Positions 42,431 to 53,000 of a stretch of DNA of 64,000 bases are shown here, one piece after another. The notes below the pieces were generated by a model that saw nothing but the letters and a program-made list of their open reading frames with translations, was not told the origin of the DNA and did no database searches. The position numbers and the translations under genes are program-made. This stretch comes from Pseudopedobacter saltans DSM 12145. Lineage in GTDB: Bacteria; Bacteroidota; Bacteroidia; Sphingobacteriales; Sphingobacteriaceae. Location: NCBI RefSeq assembly GCF_000190735.1, contig NC_015177.1, forward strand, positions 2,294,001 to 2,358,000, written 5' to 3'. Numbering within the stretch: the stretch's first letter is position 1; the number at the start of each line of letters is the position of its first letter.

Positions 42431-43870
42431 TTATAAACTGATTTTGATTCCGAAATGATCAGACAAAGCTGTTTTAGCTGCATGGTAACCGCACATTCCG
42501 TGTACACCACCTCCCGGAGGCGTGGAAGAAGAACAGATATAAATCTTTTGATGAGATGTTTTGTATGGTGAAACCCTTAAGGCAGGCCGGGTATATAATT
42601 GCGAAATATCAATAATTCCTCCGTTAATATCCCCACCTATATAATTCGGATTATACGCTTCCATCTGCGCAGTATTCATCACATTCCTGGCAAGAACACG
42701 ATCTTTGAACCCCGGTGCAAAACGTTCTACCTGATTTTCGATAGCATCGGTCATATCTACCGTAGAACCGTTTGGAACATGGCAATATCCCCAAACCGTA
42801 TGTTTTCCTTCCGGAGCCCTGGTAGCATCAAACATGCTTTGCTGCGCAAGTAGCACAAAAGGTTTTTGCGAATGGCGACCTTCTGAAGCCGTTCTTTCCG
42901 AATGTGCTATTTCTGCATAGGTGTTTCCCAAATGCACCGTTGCAGCTTTGCTACAAATTTCTGATTTGAACGGAACTGATCCATCCAATGCCCAATCCAC
43001 CTTAAACACGCCCATTCCATGACGGTACTTTTCCAGCTGCCATTTATATATTGGCGAAAGTTCTTCGCCTGCAATTTTAAGCAATTGTCTAGGTGTAAGG
43101 TCAAATAATACGATTTTATGCGGAGGGAGCTCGCCTAAATGTTCAATCATCTGCCCTGTTTGAATCTCCCCTCCCAAAGCGGTAAAATAGGCTCCCAATG
43201 CATTCGCTATAGACTGTGAACCTCCTTTTGGAATTGGCCATCCATATTTATGGCCTACGGCAGACAACATCAATCCAATAGCGGCAGATGCCCAATTATC
43301 TAAAGGCTGAATAGCGTGGGCAGACATTCCTCCCCATAATCCTTTCGCCTTCTGGGTCTGAAATTTCTTTGCAATAGTATCGGCAGATCTGATTGCATTT
43401 AATCCAAACTTTGCTAATAACAATGGATGAGATGGCACACTTAACGGCCCCATAGTGTCCTTCGCTATTTCTTCCCAATGTGTCACCAATGGCTGAATAA
43501 GCTTGAGATATATTGCTTTATCTACACCTAAAGACGTTGCCGTTTCTTCTATAGATTTCGATAAAAAAGCAGTCGTCCCGTCATCAAAAGGATGTGCCGC
43601 AGCTAAAGGTGCCTGTATAAACTCCAAACCATATTCTTGCAAAGGCAAAGTAGCAAAAAACGGCGAACCCATAGCCATAGGATGAATTGCAGAACATACA
43701 TCATGCTTAAATCCCGGCAATGTAAGCTCTTGTGTCCGCATACCGCCTCCAATGGTGTCTTTCCCTTCTATTAAAAGTACCGAAAGTCCTTCCTTTTGCA
43801 AGGTTATCGCTGACGAAAGTCCATTTGGGCCAGAGCCCACCACCACTGCATCATATTGTCTGTTTGTCAT
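42431..43870 (-). CDS. FAD-dependent phytoene-desaturase-like oxidoreductase
   Basis: 479 aa. N-terminal dinucleotide fold with VGSGPNG (11-17) and acidic end of strand two (LLIEGKDTIGGGMRTQEL). C-terminal SSTPPGGGVHGMCGYHAA closes the FAD site. Closest types are the phytoene dehydrogenase/PYROXD2-like group; the natural substrate cannot be derived. It lies between the second DoxX-like gene and the TIGR01777-like gene in a tight operon (29 and 4 bp gaps). Confidence 0.85.
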   Translation of the reverse strand: MTNRQYDAVVVGSGPNGLSSAITLQKEGLSVLLIEGKDTIGGGMRTQELTLPGFKHDVCSAIHPMAMGSPFFATLPLQEYGLEFIQAPLAAAHPFDDGTTAFLSKSIEETATSLGVDKAIYLKLIQPLVTHWEEIAKDTMGPLSVPSHPLLLAKFGLNAIRSADTIAKKFQTQKAKGLWGGMSAHAIQPLDNWASAAIGLMLSAVGHKYGWPIPKGGSQSIANALGAYFTALGGEIQTGQMIEHLGELPPHKIVLFDLTPRQLLKIAGEELSPIYKWQLEKYRHGMGVFKVDWALDGSVPFKSEICSKAATVHLGNTYAEIAHSERTASEGRHSQKPFVLLAQQSMFDATRAPEGKHTVWGYCHVPNGSTVDMTDAIENQVERFAPGFKDRVLARNVMNTAQMEAYNPNYIGGDINGGIIDISQLYTRPALRVSPYKTSHQKIYICSSSTPPGGGVHGMCGYHAAKTALSDHFGIKISL

Positions 43871-43899
43871 TGTTTTTGATTATGTAATAAGCTAAAAGA

Positions 43900-45435
43900 C
43901 TAATTATACGCTCCTGCACTTAAACTACTTTTAGAGAGTTCGTAATTACGTTGTACCCTATTTAAAACAACATAAATAGAATCATTTGTTTCATTAACTC
44001 CACGTAATATCACCTTATTACCGTCTGTAGTTTCATAATGCAAGGTCATGCGTTTTCTTTTCACATCCTTTGCTCTTTCTTCCTTAATTCCTTTAAACCT
44101 TCTGGTAGTTAATGCAATCTTGTTAATACCATTATATTCCTGTTCTACCGTAAGGAAATTAGGGTCTTTTTTATTTATAGTTGATTTCTTGGACTTTCCT
44201 CTGTTTCTTCTGTCTGATCTTGCAGATGCAGTATTTTTATCTTGTAGATGTAATACATGGTTCACGGTGTCTGCTTCATAGTAGAACACCCTTTGTCCTC
44301 CGCCTGTACCAGTCAATTCAAAAGTCCTGTTGATATCACGCATCGGCGAACCTCCTCCATTAGAAAGATCTAAGACTATTGGTTTGTTTACTTTAAAAGT
44401 CAGAGTTGTCCAATTCTCGAAAGTTGCCTGTTGCCATCTTACGGTATCTAACGGCGAATAAAGTATTGTTTCGTTGTTGATTTTGAACTCTGCCACATCA
44501 TAATTTCCTCTCAATTGTTTTAAACCGGCCATAGCAGGTTGCTTGTAAGGATCATACAAAAAATTAAGAAGCTGCACATAGGCCAATAATACTAAAAAGA
44601 TAAATATAGACAAGGATTTCAGGCCAATTCTGGTGTACTGAAGCCATTTCTGAGAAAAGGAAGGATAATAATGTACCGGTACCGTAAATTTCTCCAGAAT
44701 AAGTAAGTTATACAGCTTGGGAATATCGTATATAATTAAAAAAGCTGCATAAAGTACAAAGTAAGAACTGTAAACGTGTACTCCACCATCGTAAGAGAAA
44801 TTCACAAAAACAATAGATCCCAATGCACCGAATAATAGCACTGCGCCCAAAGTAGTTGTCCTTCTGAAGAATAAAAGTGCACCGGCAGCAACCTCTACAA
44901 TACCTGCAAATATTTGGTACCACGGAACAATCCCGATAGATAACCAATAGATTTTTTGTGCTGTAAAATCTCCAAAATCTGTATTTAAAAGTCCTAGTGA
45001 TGGATAAGGCATTTGAACAGGCAATAATTTAGTGAAACCGAAACCAATTATTCCTATTCCTGCCCGATACCTTACAATTACCCTTAACCAATAATAGAGT
45101 ATGTTGTATTCTTTTCGCTTTCTATCAAAAACAGACCATACAATGGCTCCCAGGGTAGCAACCAGAAAAAAGGCAATCCATTCGCCGTAACCGTAAAGTA
45201 TTCCCTTTGGTGCCAGCCCCCAGCTTGGAGAGAATCTGGCTATATCATAGATATCTCTATAATGAACACTGAACCAGTTGATGGCAAAGAGACTTTTATA
45301 CCATCTGAAATCCCAAGGAATAGACATCACAATGAAAAATATGAATGCTATCCTAAACAAGAATATTTGCCAACCTTTCCATGGTTGGAATGCTTCTTCT
45401 GAAGTAATGTTATTGTGTGTTGGTATTGTAGACAT
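43900..45435 (-). CDS. DoxX-like membrane protein with large C-terminal domain (paralog A)
   Basis: 511 aa. About eight or nine hydrophobic helices in the first 300 residues; DoxX-type signature YYWLRVIVRYRAGIGIIGFGFTKLLPVQMPYPSL, landmark GFGFTKLLP...MPYPSL at about 136-152. A further 200 residues form a soluble domain (VRWQQATFENWTTLTFK, and FELTGTGGGQRVFYYEAD) with a basic insert NTASARSDRRNRGKSKKS near 405-425, absent from its paralog. Electron or redox function is suggested by DoxX naming only. Tandem with paralog B, 19 bp apart. Confidence 0.75.
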   Translation of the reverse strand: MSTIPTHNNITSEEAFQPWKGWQIFLFRIAFIFFIVMSIPWDFRWYKSLFAINWFSVHYRDIYDIARFSPSWGLAPKGILYGYGEWIAFFLVATLGAIVWSVFDRKRKEYNILYYWLRVIVRYRAGIGIIGFGFTKLLPVQMPYPSLGLLNTDFGDFTAQKIYWLSIGIVPWYQIFAGIVEVAAGALLFFRRTTTLGAVLLFGALGSIVFVNFSYDGGVHVYSSYFVLYAAFLIIYDIPKLYNLLILEKFTVPVHYYPSFSQKWLQYTRIGLKSLSIFIFLVLLAYVQLLNFLYDPYKQPAMAGLKQLRGNYDVAEFKINNETILYSPLDTVRWQQATFENWTTLTFKVNKPIVLDLSNGGGSPMRDINRTFELTGTGGGQRVFYYEADTVNHVLHLQDKNTASARSDRRNRGKSKKSTINKKDPNFLTVEQEYNGINKIALTTRRFKGIKEERAKDVKRKRMTLHYETTDGNKVILRGVNETNDSIYVVLNRVQRNYELSKSSLSAGAYN

Positions 45436-45454
45436 AAAACATATTTTTATAGGA

Positions 45455-46795
45455 TTAAAGTACTAGCTTCCCTCTGCGACCTATTTCTGCTTCTTTTAAC
45501 AAATATTTTTTATTGATTTTCTGAAGCACGACCTTTATGGAATCATGCGTTTCATTTAGGCCTTGCAGAACAAGGGTAGAATCGTTCAATCTGGTATAAT
45601 ATAGCGATAGCACTTCTCCTGCGTAACGCTTGTTTTTATTGTAGAGTGTTAATTTTTTAACAGTGCTATCCACTTCGTAACGATAATAATGTCTACCTCC
45701 AGAGCCAGACAACTCATAATTTCTATCAGTATCTTCCATTATAATCTCTTCTGTTATAGACGATTCTATTTTAACTGGTCTTTTAGATCTGATACTGATG
45801 GTATTCCATTTTTCGAAGACCACATCTTTCCACCTAATAGGATCTGTTGTTGAATAAGGATGTTTTACTCCGTTTAACTCAAACTCGCTTACATTATACA
45901 ATCCGCTAATTCCGGCGATACCAATAGCGGTTGGATAATGGTAATTCCCTTTTTTATAGGAAGAATACGTTTTGTAGCCATATAAAAACACAAAAAAGAA
46001 TAGGAATACCATCTTTACAACTATTCTGATGCTATTATTTTTGGATGAAAACTGTGGTTTAAATCTGTTGGGTTCTGTTGGTCGTTCCAAGCCGATCAGA
46101 TTATAAAGTCGTACGGCATCATATTGAAATATGAACAACGCAATAACGATGAGATAGAAACTGTACACATACTCACCTCCTTCGTAGGCCAAATTGGAAA
46201 TGAAAACATTGCCCGTAAAAACAATTATTAGAAATGCACCAATGCTTGCAGTCTTCCTATTGAATAGCAACAATCCCGTCAGAACTTCTACTCCGCCTAA
46301 AAAAGATTGATAATTAGGTACTATACCTAAACTTAATGAGAAGATTTTCCAGGCAGAGATATCGCCGTAATTGGTATTTAAGCTACTTAGTGAGGGATAT
46401 GGAGATTGCAAAGGGAACAATTTTATCATTCCGTATCCTATTACGCCTATAGCCAAACGATAACGGAGAATAACACGCAACCAATAATACAAATTGTTGT
46501 ATTCTTTCTTTTCTTTGTCGAAAAAAGACCAAATAACGGTTCCAATTAATGCCAAAACTGCTATAATCCCCCAGTTAGCGAAGGTTTGATTTTCTGGAAA
46601 AAATTGTGGCGAATATTTGCTAAGGTTAAAGATATCATCAAAGCCTAAATTTAGCCAGTTAATAGAAAATACCTGCTGATAATATTTCCAATCCAGAGGC
46701 ACCGCTTGCAAAATAAAATAGATAAAGAGGAAACGGAAAAGCACTTTTTCGTATTCCTTCCAAGAGGCATAAGATGAAGATTGTAGATTAGCCAT
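45455..46795 (-). CDS. DoxX-like membrane protein with C-terminal domain (paralog B)
   Basis: 446 aa, a close paralog of the neighbour: shared LYYWLRVILRYRLAIGVIGYGMIKLFPLQSPYPSL core (landmark GYGMIKLFPLQSPYPSL), GDISAWKIFSLSLGIVP, and the soluble C-terminal block IRWKDVVFEKWNTISI, YELSGSGGRHYYRYEVD. It lacks the basic insert of paralog A. Tandem duplication is likely. It lies 68 bp after the cyanophycinase-like genes in the same direction. Confidence 0.75.
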   Translation of the reverse strand: MANLQSSSYASWKEYEKVLFRFLFIYFILQAVPLDWKYYQQVFSINWLNLGFDDIFNLSKYSPQFFPENQTFANWGIIAVLALIGTVIWSFFDKEKKEYNNLYYWLRVILRYRLAIGVIGYGMIKLFPLQSPYPSLSSLNTNYGDISAWKIFSLSLGIVPNYQSFLGGVEVLTGLLLFNRKTASIGAFLIIVFTGNVFISNLAYEGGEYVYSFYLIVIALFIFQYDAVRLYNLIGLERPTEPNRFKPQFSSKNNSIRIVVKMVFLFFFVFLYGYKTYSSYKKGNYHYPTAIGIAGISGLYNVSEFELNGVKHPYSTTDPIRWKDVVFEKWNTISIRSKRPVKIESSITEEIIMEDTDRNYELSGSGGRHYYRYEVDSTVKKLTLYNKNKRYAGEVLSLYYTRLNDSTLVLQGLNETHDSIKVVLQKINKKYLLKEAEIGRRGKLVL

Positions 46796-46863
46796 TTTTT
46801 GTTTTGTTTATGGATGTACCAATTCCGTCTGTATCATTATGGGAACAGACGGAATTTATTCTT

Positions 46864-47763
46864 CTATTTTTTGGTTTTGATTACTGTTCTATGCTTAAGA
46901 TCGTATTTCTGACCTTCGCTGAGGAAGAAGAAAGGCCCCGAAGAGGCAGTATAATCTTCTTTGCCATTTACTACGTGTCCTTCGCCATTACCTATAATGT
47001 TGTTGTAATCATAAATAGCTACATAAGATTTCCCTACAACCTCTAACGTATCTTTCTGCACTACGACAGCTGTAGCTTCATCCAGACCTACACCTATTAG
47101 TTTTGGAGCGTTTTTAATTGCTTCTATCAGATCAAACTGCCTGTTTCTCTTTAAAAGATGCTGATCTATAACTGAGTTTTTAAGAAATCCCAAACCTTGC
47201 GTGTGGTCTCCTACCAATATCTCGGAACCTGCCGTATCTCCTCTCCATAAGAAAGACCCCTGAATACTTGCTCCGGCAGAACTTCCAGCTATAACACCAC
47301 CTCTGTTTAATACATCAAAAAATGCCTGATGCGTTAATGTATTCAAATAAGAGTCGGCTATTTTCCATTGCCTACCGCCAATAAAATATACACCCGTTGC
47401 TTGTTTTAAAGGCTTGATAAATTTTTCACTATTGGCTTCGCTCAAGTTAGTGGTATGTAAAATGCTAATCTTTTTAACCCCTGTGATTCTTTTAATTTCA
47501 TCGGCATGTTTAGGACTAAGTGCCAACGAATCTCCTGCTGCAGCTGTTAAAACTACAATATTGGCTTTTTCCTTCCCTCCTGCCAGCTCTATAAATTTGT
47601 TCCATATAGCAGGGGTTTCGCCAACATTGCCGCCAATAATAATGAGCGAGCCTTTTTCCGGTCCGTGTTGAGTTTCAGAATTGGTATTGACTTTTATTGG
47701 GGTTTGTGAAAACCCTTTTAATACCGTTACTAATAACGTGATATATAGTATGCTCTTTATCAT
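46864..47763 (-). CDS. Exported cyanophycinase-like S51 peptidase (paralog 1)
   Basis: 299 aa with signal peptide ending GFSQ. Peptidase S51/cyanophycinase features: HGPEKGSLIIIGGN at 33-46, FIGGRQWKIADSYLNT (127-142), nucleophile elbow GSSAGA at 160-165 with Ser162, GDHTQGLGFLKNSVIDQHLLKRNRQF core VIDQHLLKRNR at 198-208, and GVGLDEATAVVV. These match cyanophycinase, which cuts the Asp-Arg polymer cyanophycin, or related isoaspartyl peptidases. It should act outside the inner membrane. Tandem with a close paralog six bp upstream. Confidence 0.86.
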   Translation of the reverse strand: MIKSILYITLLVTVLKGFSQTPIKVNTNSETQHGPEKGSLIIIGGNVGETPAIWNKFIELAGGKEKANIVVLTAAAGDSLALSPKHADEIKRITGVKKISILHTTNLSEANSEKFIKPLKQATGVYFIGGRQWKIADSYLNTLTHQAFFDVLNRGGVIAGSSAGASIQGSFLWRGDTAGSEILVGDHTQGLGFLKNSVIDQHLLKRNRQFDLIEAIKNAPKLIGVGLDEATAVVVQKDTLEVVGKSYVAIYDYNNIIGNGEGHVVNGKEDYTASSGPFFFLSEGQKYDLKHRTVIKTKK

Positions 47764-47769
47764 GACTTT

Positions 47770-48678
47770 TTATTTATTTGATAAAGTGGGATTTGACCTT
47801 TTTTTTCCTTCGTGAATAAGCGATCTATTTTTAAGATCATATTTCTGACCTTCGCTTAAAAAGATAAACGGGGATGAAGACTTATTAGGAGCTTCTTTAT
47901 TATCGCTGTTTACTATTGTATTATAGTCGTAAATTACGGCATATGATTTACCTACAACTTCCAATGTATCTCGTTGTACAACTATCGAGGTAGCTTCGTC
48001 TAAACCTATACCAATTAAATCGGGCGATTTCTCGATAAAATCAACAAGGTCAAATTGTCTGTTGCGTTTTAGTAAATGTTGATCTATTGCAGAATTTTTA
48101 AGAAAGCCCAATCCTTGTGTATGGTCGCCTATTAAAATATGAGGCCCTTTTGTATCTCCTCTCCATAGAAAAGAACCTTGAATGCTTGCTCCGGCAGAAC
48201 TTCCTATAATCACTCCACCACGATTCAGTACGTCCCAGAAAGCCTGGTGTGTAAGTGTATTCAGATAAGAGTCTGCTATTCTCCATTGTCTTCCACCATC
48301 AAAGAAGACACCTGTTGCATTTTTCAATGGTTCAATAAATTTCTCGCTATTGGCTTCCGCCAAATTATTGGTATGCAGAATAGAAACTTTACTTATTCCC
48401 AACTCCTTCTTTATACGTTCTGCCGTTCTAGTATTATAAGCGGCAGAATCTCCTACGGCCGCGGTAATTACCACAATGTTCGCTCTCTCTTTACCACCGG
48501 CAAGTTCTAGAAATCGCTTCCATATTGCAGGTGTGCTTCCGCCACCTCCAATAATAATAAGCGAGCCTTTTTCTGGTCCGTGTCTGGTAATGGACTGCTC
48601 GTTAATTTTAATTGGAGTTTGGGCCAACGCAACTTGTACCATTACACCCAACAATAGTGTTAAAATATTCCGTCTCAT
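47770..48678 (-). CDS. Exported cyanophycinase-like S51 peptidase (paralog 2)
   Basis: 302 aa, signal peptide ending VALAQ. The same architecture as paralog 1: HGPEKGSLIIIGGG, FFDGGRQWRIADSYL, GSSAGA at 159-164 (Ser161), IDQHLLKRNRQFDL, GIGLDEATSIVV. The two differ mostly in the N-terminal signal and after residue 75, showing an old tandem duplication. It lies 12 bp after the susD stop. Both retain the catalytic Ser, so both may be active, perhaps with different cleavage preferences. Confidence 0.86.
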   Translation of the reverse strand: MRRNILTLLLGVMVQVALAQTPIKINEQSITRHGPEKGSLIIIGGGGSTPAIWKRFLELAGGKERANIVVITAAVGDSAAYNTRTAERIKKELGISKVSILHTNNLAEANSEKFIEPLKNATGVFFDGGRQWRIADSYLNTLTHQAFWDVLNRGGVIIGSSAGASIQGSFLWRGDTKGPHILIGDHTQGLGFLKNSAIDQHLLKRNRQFDLVDFIEKSPDLIGIGLDEATSIVVQRDTLEVVGKSYAVIYDYNTIVNSDNKEAPNKSSSPFIFLSEGQKYDLKNRSLIHEGKKRSNPTLSNK

Positions 48679-48690
48679 AATTGATTGTGA

Positions 48691-50022
48691 TTAGTAACCA
48701 TGATTTTGTTCTAGTTCTGGATCTTTGATGATCTCTGCAAAAGGAATAGGAAAAATCCAGAAATCCGGATCCTTCAAATTAGGATTTACTGCACCGAAAA
48801 CAGCTGCTGCCCTTCCTGTACGAACGATGTCTATAAATCGGTGCCCTTCAAAAGCCAGCTCGTATCTTCTTTCTTTCTCTATTGCTGACAGAATATCATC
48901 TTTTTGCAAGCTGTTAGAGAAGGTTAGTAGGGACACATCTGCCCTGCCTTTAATTAAATTGAGGTCTTCAACAGCACCAAGAAAATCTGGAACGGTTTTC
49001 TTTACCCTTGCTTCTGCTCTTATCAAGTACTGTTCAGCAATTCTCAAGATAAAAATAGAGCTGCTTCCATCTTGGTTTCCATACAAAATCAAATCATAAA
49101 CGCCCTGTGGAGTTTGGAAAAGCAGGCTTTTTCTCGAACCTCCAAGATTTGGATCTAGTAGTTCGCCAACAAAAGATCTTTCTGGAATATAATCATGTCT
49201 CCCTCCTTGTGCAGGAGATAACCAATTGGTATAAAAAGAAGATTTGTCTGATGGACTGAAATTCAGTTCAAAAATTGATTCTGAGGTGTTTTTAGTTTTA
49301 AAGAAATTGGAGAATGGCTTTACTAAAGAAAAATTGGTATTGGCAATTACCTTAGTTGCGTATTCTTCTGCCAAACCCCATTGTTCTGTGTACAGGTACA
49401 ACCTCGCTTTAAGCGCGTATACCGAAAAAATACTGACTTTATTTCTAACTACTGTATTGGGCAAAAGAGATTCTGCTTTGTTTAAATCAAATAAAACCTG
49501 ATTGTAAGTTTGTTCTTTAGTACTTCTTTTGATACCAAAATGTGTATTCGGAGAGGTGGAAGGCTCCAATACAATAGGCACCCCACCAAAAGTTTTCACC
49601 AAATCGAAATAAGCCAATCCCCTAAGAAAATAAGCTTCGCCCAAAATCTGATTCTTGTCTGCCACGCTAATCAGCTCATCACTTAAAGCAGGAACTTTCG
49701 TAATAACATGATTTGCCCTATTAATGGTTACATAGAGTCCTGAGAAGGCACCACCGCTACCAGAGGAATTCTTATTAGCTACTATATTGTTTTGGCTGTT
49801 GAAATTCACAACATTGTCTCCTGCCAAATCATGCGCTATAATGGTAGAACTTGCCGTTCCCTGCAAACCATCGTATACTCCTACAAGCGCTGCCTGAGCA
49901 GATCTTTTATCTACGATAACGCCTTCGTCTGATAAACTTGTTTCCGGTTCTGTCTCCAGAACATTTTTGCAGGCAGTAAAAATGAACAAGAAACCTAAAA
50001 TGAATAAATTATATCTTTTCAT
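48691..50022 (-). CDS. RagB/SusD-family surface lipoprotein
   Basis: 443 aa, a little short for SusD. Lipobox FTACK with Cys18, N-terminal SusD-like region (ETEPETSLSDEGVIVDKRSAQAALVGVYDGLQG, landmark SAQAALVGVYDGLQG), TPR-like helices with EQTYNQVLFDLNKAESLLPN and the C-terminal pattern RRYELAFEGHRFIDIVRTG. It caps the SusC channel and binds the polymer substrate at the surface. It starts eight bp after susC. The substrate is not determined by sequence. Confidence 0.9.
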   Translation of the reverse strand: MKRYNLFILGFLFIFTACKNVLETEPETSLSDEGVIVDKRSAQAALVGVYDGLQGTASSTIIAHDLAGDNVVNFNSQNNIVANKNSSGSGGAFSGLYVTINRANHVITKVPALSDELISVADKNQILGEAYFLRGLAYFDLVKTFGGVPIVLEPSTSPNTHFGIKRSTKEQTYNQVLFDLNKAESLLPNTVVRNKVSIFSVYALKARLYLYTEQWGLAEEYATKVIANTNFSLVKPFSNFFKTKNTSESIFELNFSPSDKSSFYTNWLSPAQGGRHDYIPERSFVGELLDPNLGGSRKSLLFQTPQGVYDLILYGNQDGSSSIFILRIAEQYLIRAEARVKKTVPDFLGAVEDLNLIKGRADVSLLTFSNSLQKDDILSAIEKERRYELAFEGHRFIDIVRTGRAAAVFGAVNPNLKDPDFWIFPIPFAEIIKDPELEQNHGY

Positions 50023-50030
50023 AAATAGTG

Positions 50031-53000
50031 TTAAAATGTAATGTTAACTCCAAAATTAATTGCCTTTGTCTGTGGTACGCCGTTGAAATCCAGACCTTGT
50101 ACCAAACCACTTGAGCTGTCTGCTGCCGAATTTGTTTCAGGGTCTGGCCCGGAATATTTGGTAAATGTTATCAGGTTACTTCCCGTAGCGTATAATTTAG
50201 CCGAAGCAAGTCCAACAGATGATGTAAATTTCTTCGGAAGTGTATAGCCCAGAGTGATATCCCTTAAACGTATGAAAGAAGCATCTTCAAAAAATCTACT
50301 CGTATTCCCCTCGTAATTTTTACTTCCATCTGCATTTTGGATAGATGTAGGTCTAGGAAGTACATTAATATCTCCCGGTTGCTTCCAATAGTTCAGAGAA
50401 CTCTTTTGAATAGATCTGGTCACACCTCTAGTTCCTCCGGACTCAAGAAACAAGGCTGTATAGTTGAATAAATTATTTCCAGACTTATAAACCAAATTTA
50501 CATTAAGATCGACTCCCTTATAAGAAAAGGTGTTCTTAAACATACCTTCGAAATTTGGCCATGCATTCCCTACAATTTTCCTATCGTCATCTCCTATAAT
50601 TTTTCCGTCTCCGTTTACATCCTCGAAGATGACATTTCCAGTTTGCGGATCAACCCCTAAATGATTGAATACCCATACCGAGTAAAGGGAATAACCTTGT
50701 TCCAAGCGGAACATTCCATAGCTTCCGGTTATTGGCGATGGCAATTTCTCTATCCTGTTTTTATTATGGGAAATTGTAAAAATGGAATTCCATCTAAAAT
50801 CTTTAGTTTGGATATTCTTAGAGCTCAACAACAGTTCTACACCTTTATTGCTGATCTCACCTATATTTTTGTACACAGAAGAAAAACCTGCTTTAGACGC
50901 CACAGGAACTTCCAAAAGAAGATCTTTGGTGTATTTATTATAGTAATCGAATTCGGCAGTCAATCGATTATCGAAGAAACCTGCAGCTAACCCCAAATCA
51001 AACTGACGTGTAGTTTCCCATTTCAGATCTTTGTTTCCTAACCTGCTTGGTGCCAATCCCGGGCTTTCCAAATAGGCACTTCCTCCACTCCACAAACCTC
51101 TAGAAGCAAAATCATCTATGTCTTGGTTACCTACCAAGCCTAAACTGGTTTTCAGCCTTAAATTGCTGATTGTTTCTGTTTGAGGGAAAAAAGATTCGTT
51201 ACTGATGTTCCAACCCAAACCGATAGAGGGAAAAAATCCCCATCTGTTATTGGAACCAAATCTTGAAGATCCATCATATCTTCCATTAATATCAACAATA
51301 TACCTATTGTCATAAGCATAATTTATACCTCCAAAGAAAGAAACCAATCCATATTCAGATCCAGAAGAAGATGCCGTTTGTACGGCAGCAGAAGCAATTC
51401 GTTTTAATTGATTGCTAGAAAAACCAGTACCTGTCAAGCTTTCTCTTTCATTGCTGGTGTATTGTACAGAGTTTCCTAAAAATGCCGAATAGCTGTGCTT
51501 GTCTTTCAACAGAGAAAAGTTCAGCAATTGCTCTGCAATTAAGGTCTGTCTGGTCGTAATCACATCATTTGCCTCTCCCGCAGGTTGTCCGTACACTAAA
51601 TTAGTATTGTAATATGCCTTTTCGTGGTAATTATTATAATCATTGTTTAAAGAGGTCTTGAAACTCAGATTAGGGAGGAAATTGAAAGTAGCATAGATGT
51701 TATTAACGCTTCGTAAGCTATTGGAATGCGTGTCCGAATTTTCCAAGATAGCCAAGTGATTGTCAAAAACCGTTGGTTTAGAATAGCTGCCGTCTGCATT
51801 ATAGTAAGGATAAAATGTAGGCGTATGCAATGCTGCCTGGAACAAGCCTGCAGGACCATCTCCTACTCTCACCAACCTTCTGGGCGAACTAGAGATATTG
51901 TTGCTTGTACCTATCTTTACTTTGTCATTGATATTATGGTCTAAATTCACACGGAAAGAATACCTGCCAAAGTCTTGCAGTTTTAAAGTGGACTCTTGAT
52001 ACAGGTATTCGCCACCTAAGTAGAAATTAGTTTTCTTATCGCCTCCAGATAAAGATAAGTTATAACGCTGAGAATTAGCAATTCTGAAAACATCGCCCAC
52101 ACGGTCGTAAGTTTGCAAGTCTTCTGGGTTTCCATAAGCAGGGAACCCCGCTATCACTTCGGTAACTGGCCTAAATGGTCTGGTTTCGTAAGATTTACCA
52201 TCATTCAGATGGACTAAATTCACCAACTCACCGTGTTCTTTTCCAGTTACCAATTGCCATAAATTGGTTGCTTTTCCAATGCCATAATCAGCAGAAAAAT
52301 TCACTTTGGTCTTAGAATTCTTGCTCCCTCTTTTTGTCGTAATCAATATAACTCCATTAGCTCCTCTGGCACCATAAACTGCGGTTGCGTTGGCATCTTT
52401 TAGCACAGATACCGTTTCTATATCTTCCGGATTTAAATCTGCTAAAGGATTCGGTGTCTGTCCGCCTAAACCTCTGGATAAACCTTGCAGACTTTCGTTA
52501 TTTACGAAAACTCCATCAATTACATATAACGGATCATTTCCAGCGGTTATAGACGTAGCCCCTCTTAATCTAACCAATACCGAAGTACCCGGAACACCAG
52601 AATTACTGGCAATGGTCAAACCTGGAACTTGGCCTTGCAGTTTTTCAGTTAAGCTAGGATAGGATGCTTTAGAAAGATCCTGAGCGGCAACAGTAGTAAT
52701 GGAACTGGTCTGATTATTTTTTCTTAATTGAGTATATCCTACTACCACAACATTATTTAACTCATTAATGGCAACTTTCAGCTGGACAGTAATAGGGGAA
52801 CCTGTGGCTAAAATTTTGGTTTTCTCATAACCTATATAGCTTACGATTAAGTTGTAAGGAAAAGATTGACCTGTTACCAGACTAAATTCCCCGTTTTCAT
52901 CGGCTTGAGTTTGATTAGTTACGCCTTCTATCTGCACCAATGCGCCAGGCAATGGCTCTTTAGTTAGAGCATCGATCACCTTTCCTTTAAGGGTAGAATT

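Noticed and set aside
42427-42510. N-terminal extension of the TIGR01777-like gene
   Set aside because: It overlaps the upstream oxidoreductase gene; the NAD-binding start MAKVVLAGGTGNLG at 42426 fits the family.
48178-48510. 110-codon plus-strand ORF inside the second S51 gene
   Set aside because: Antisense to a gene with signal peptide and full catalytic motifs; no domain on the other strand.
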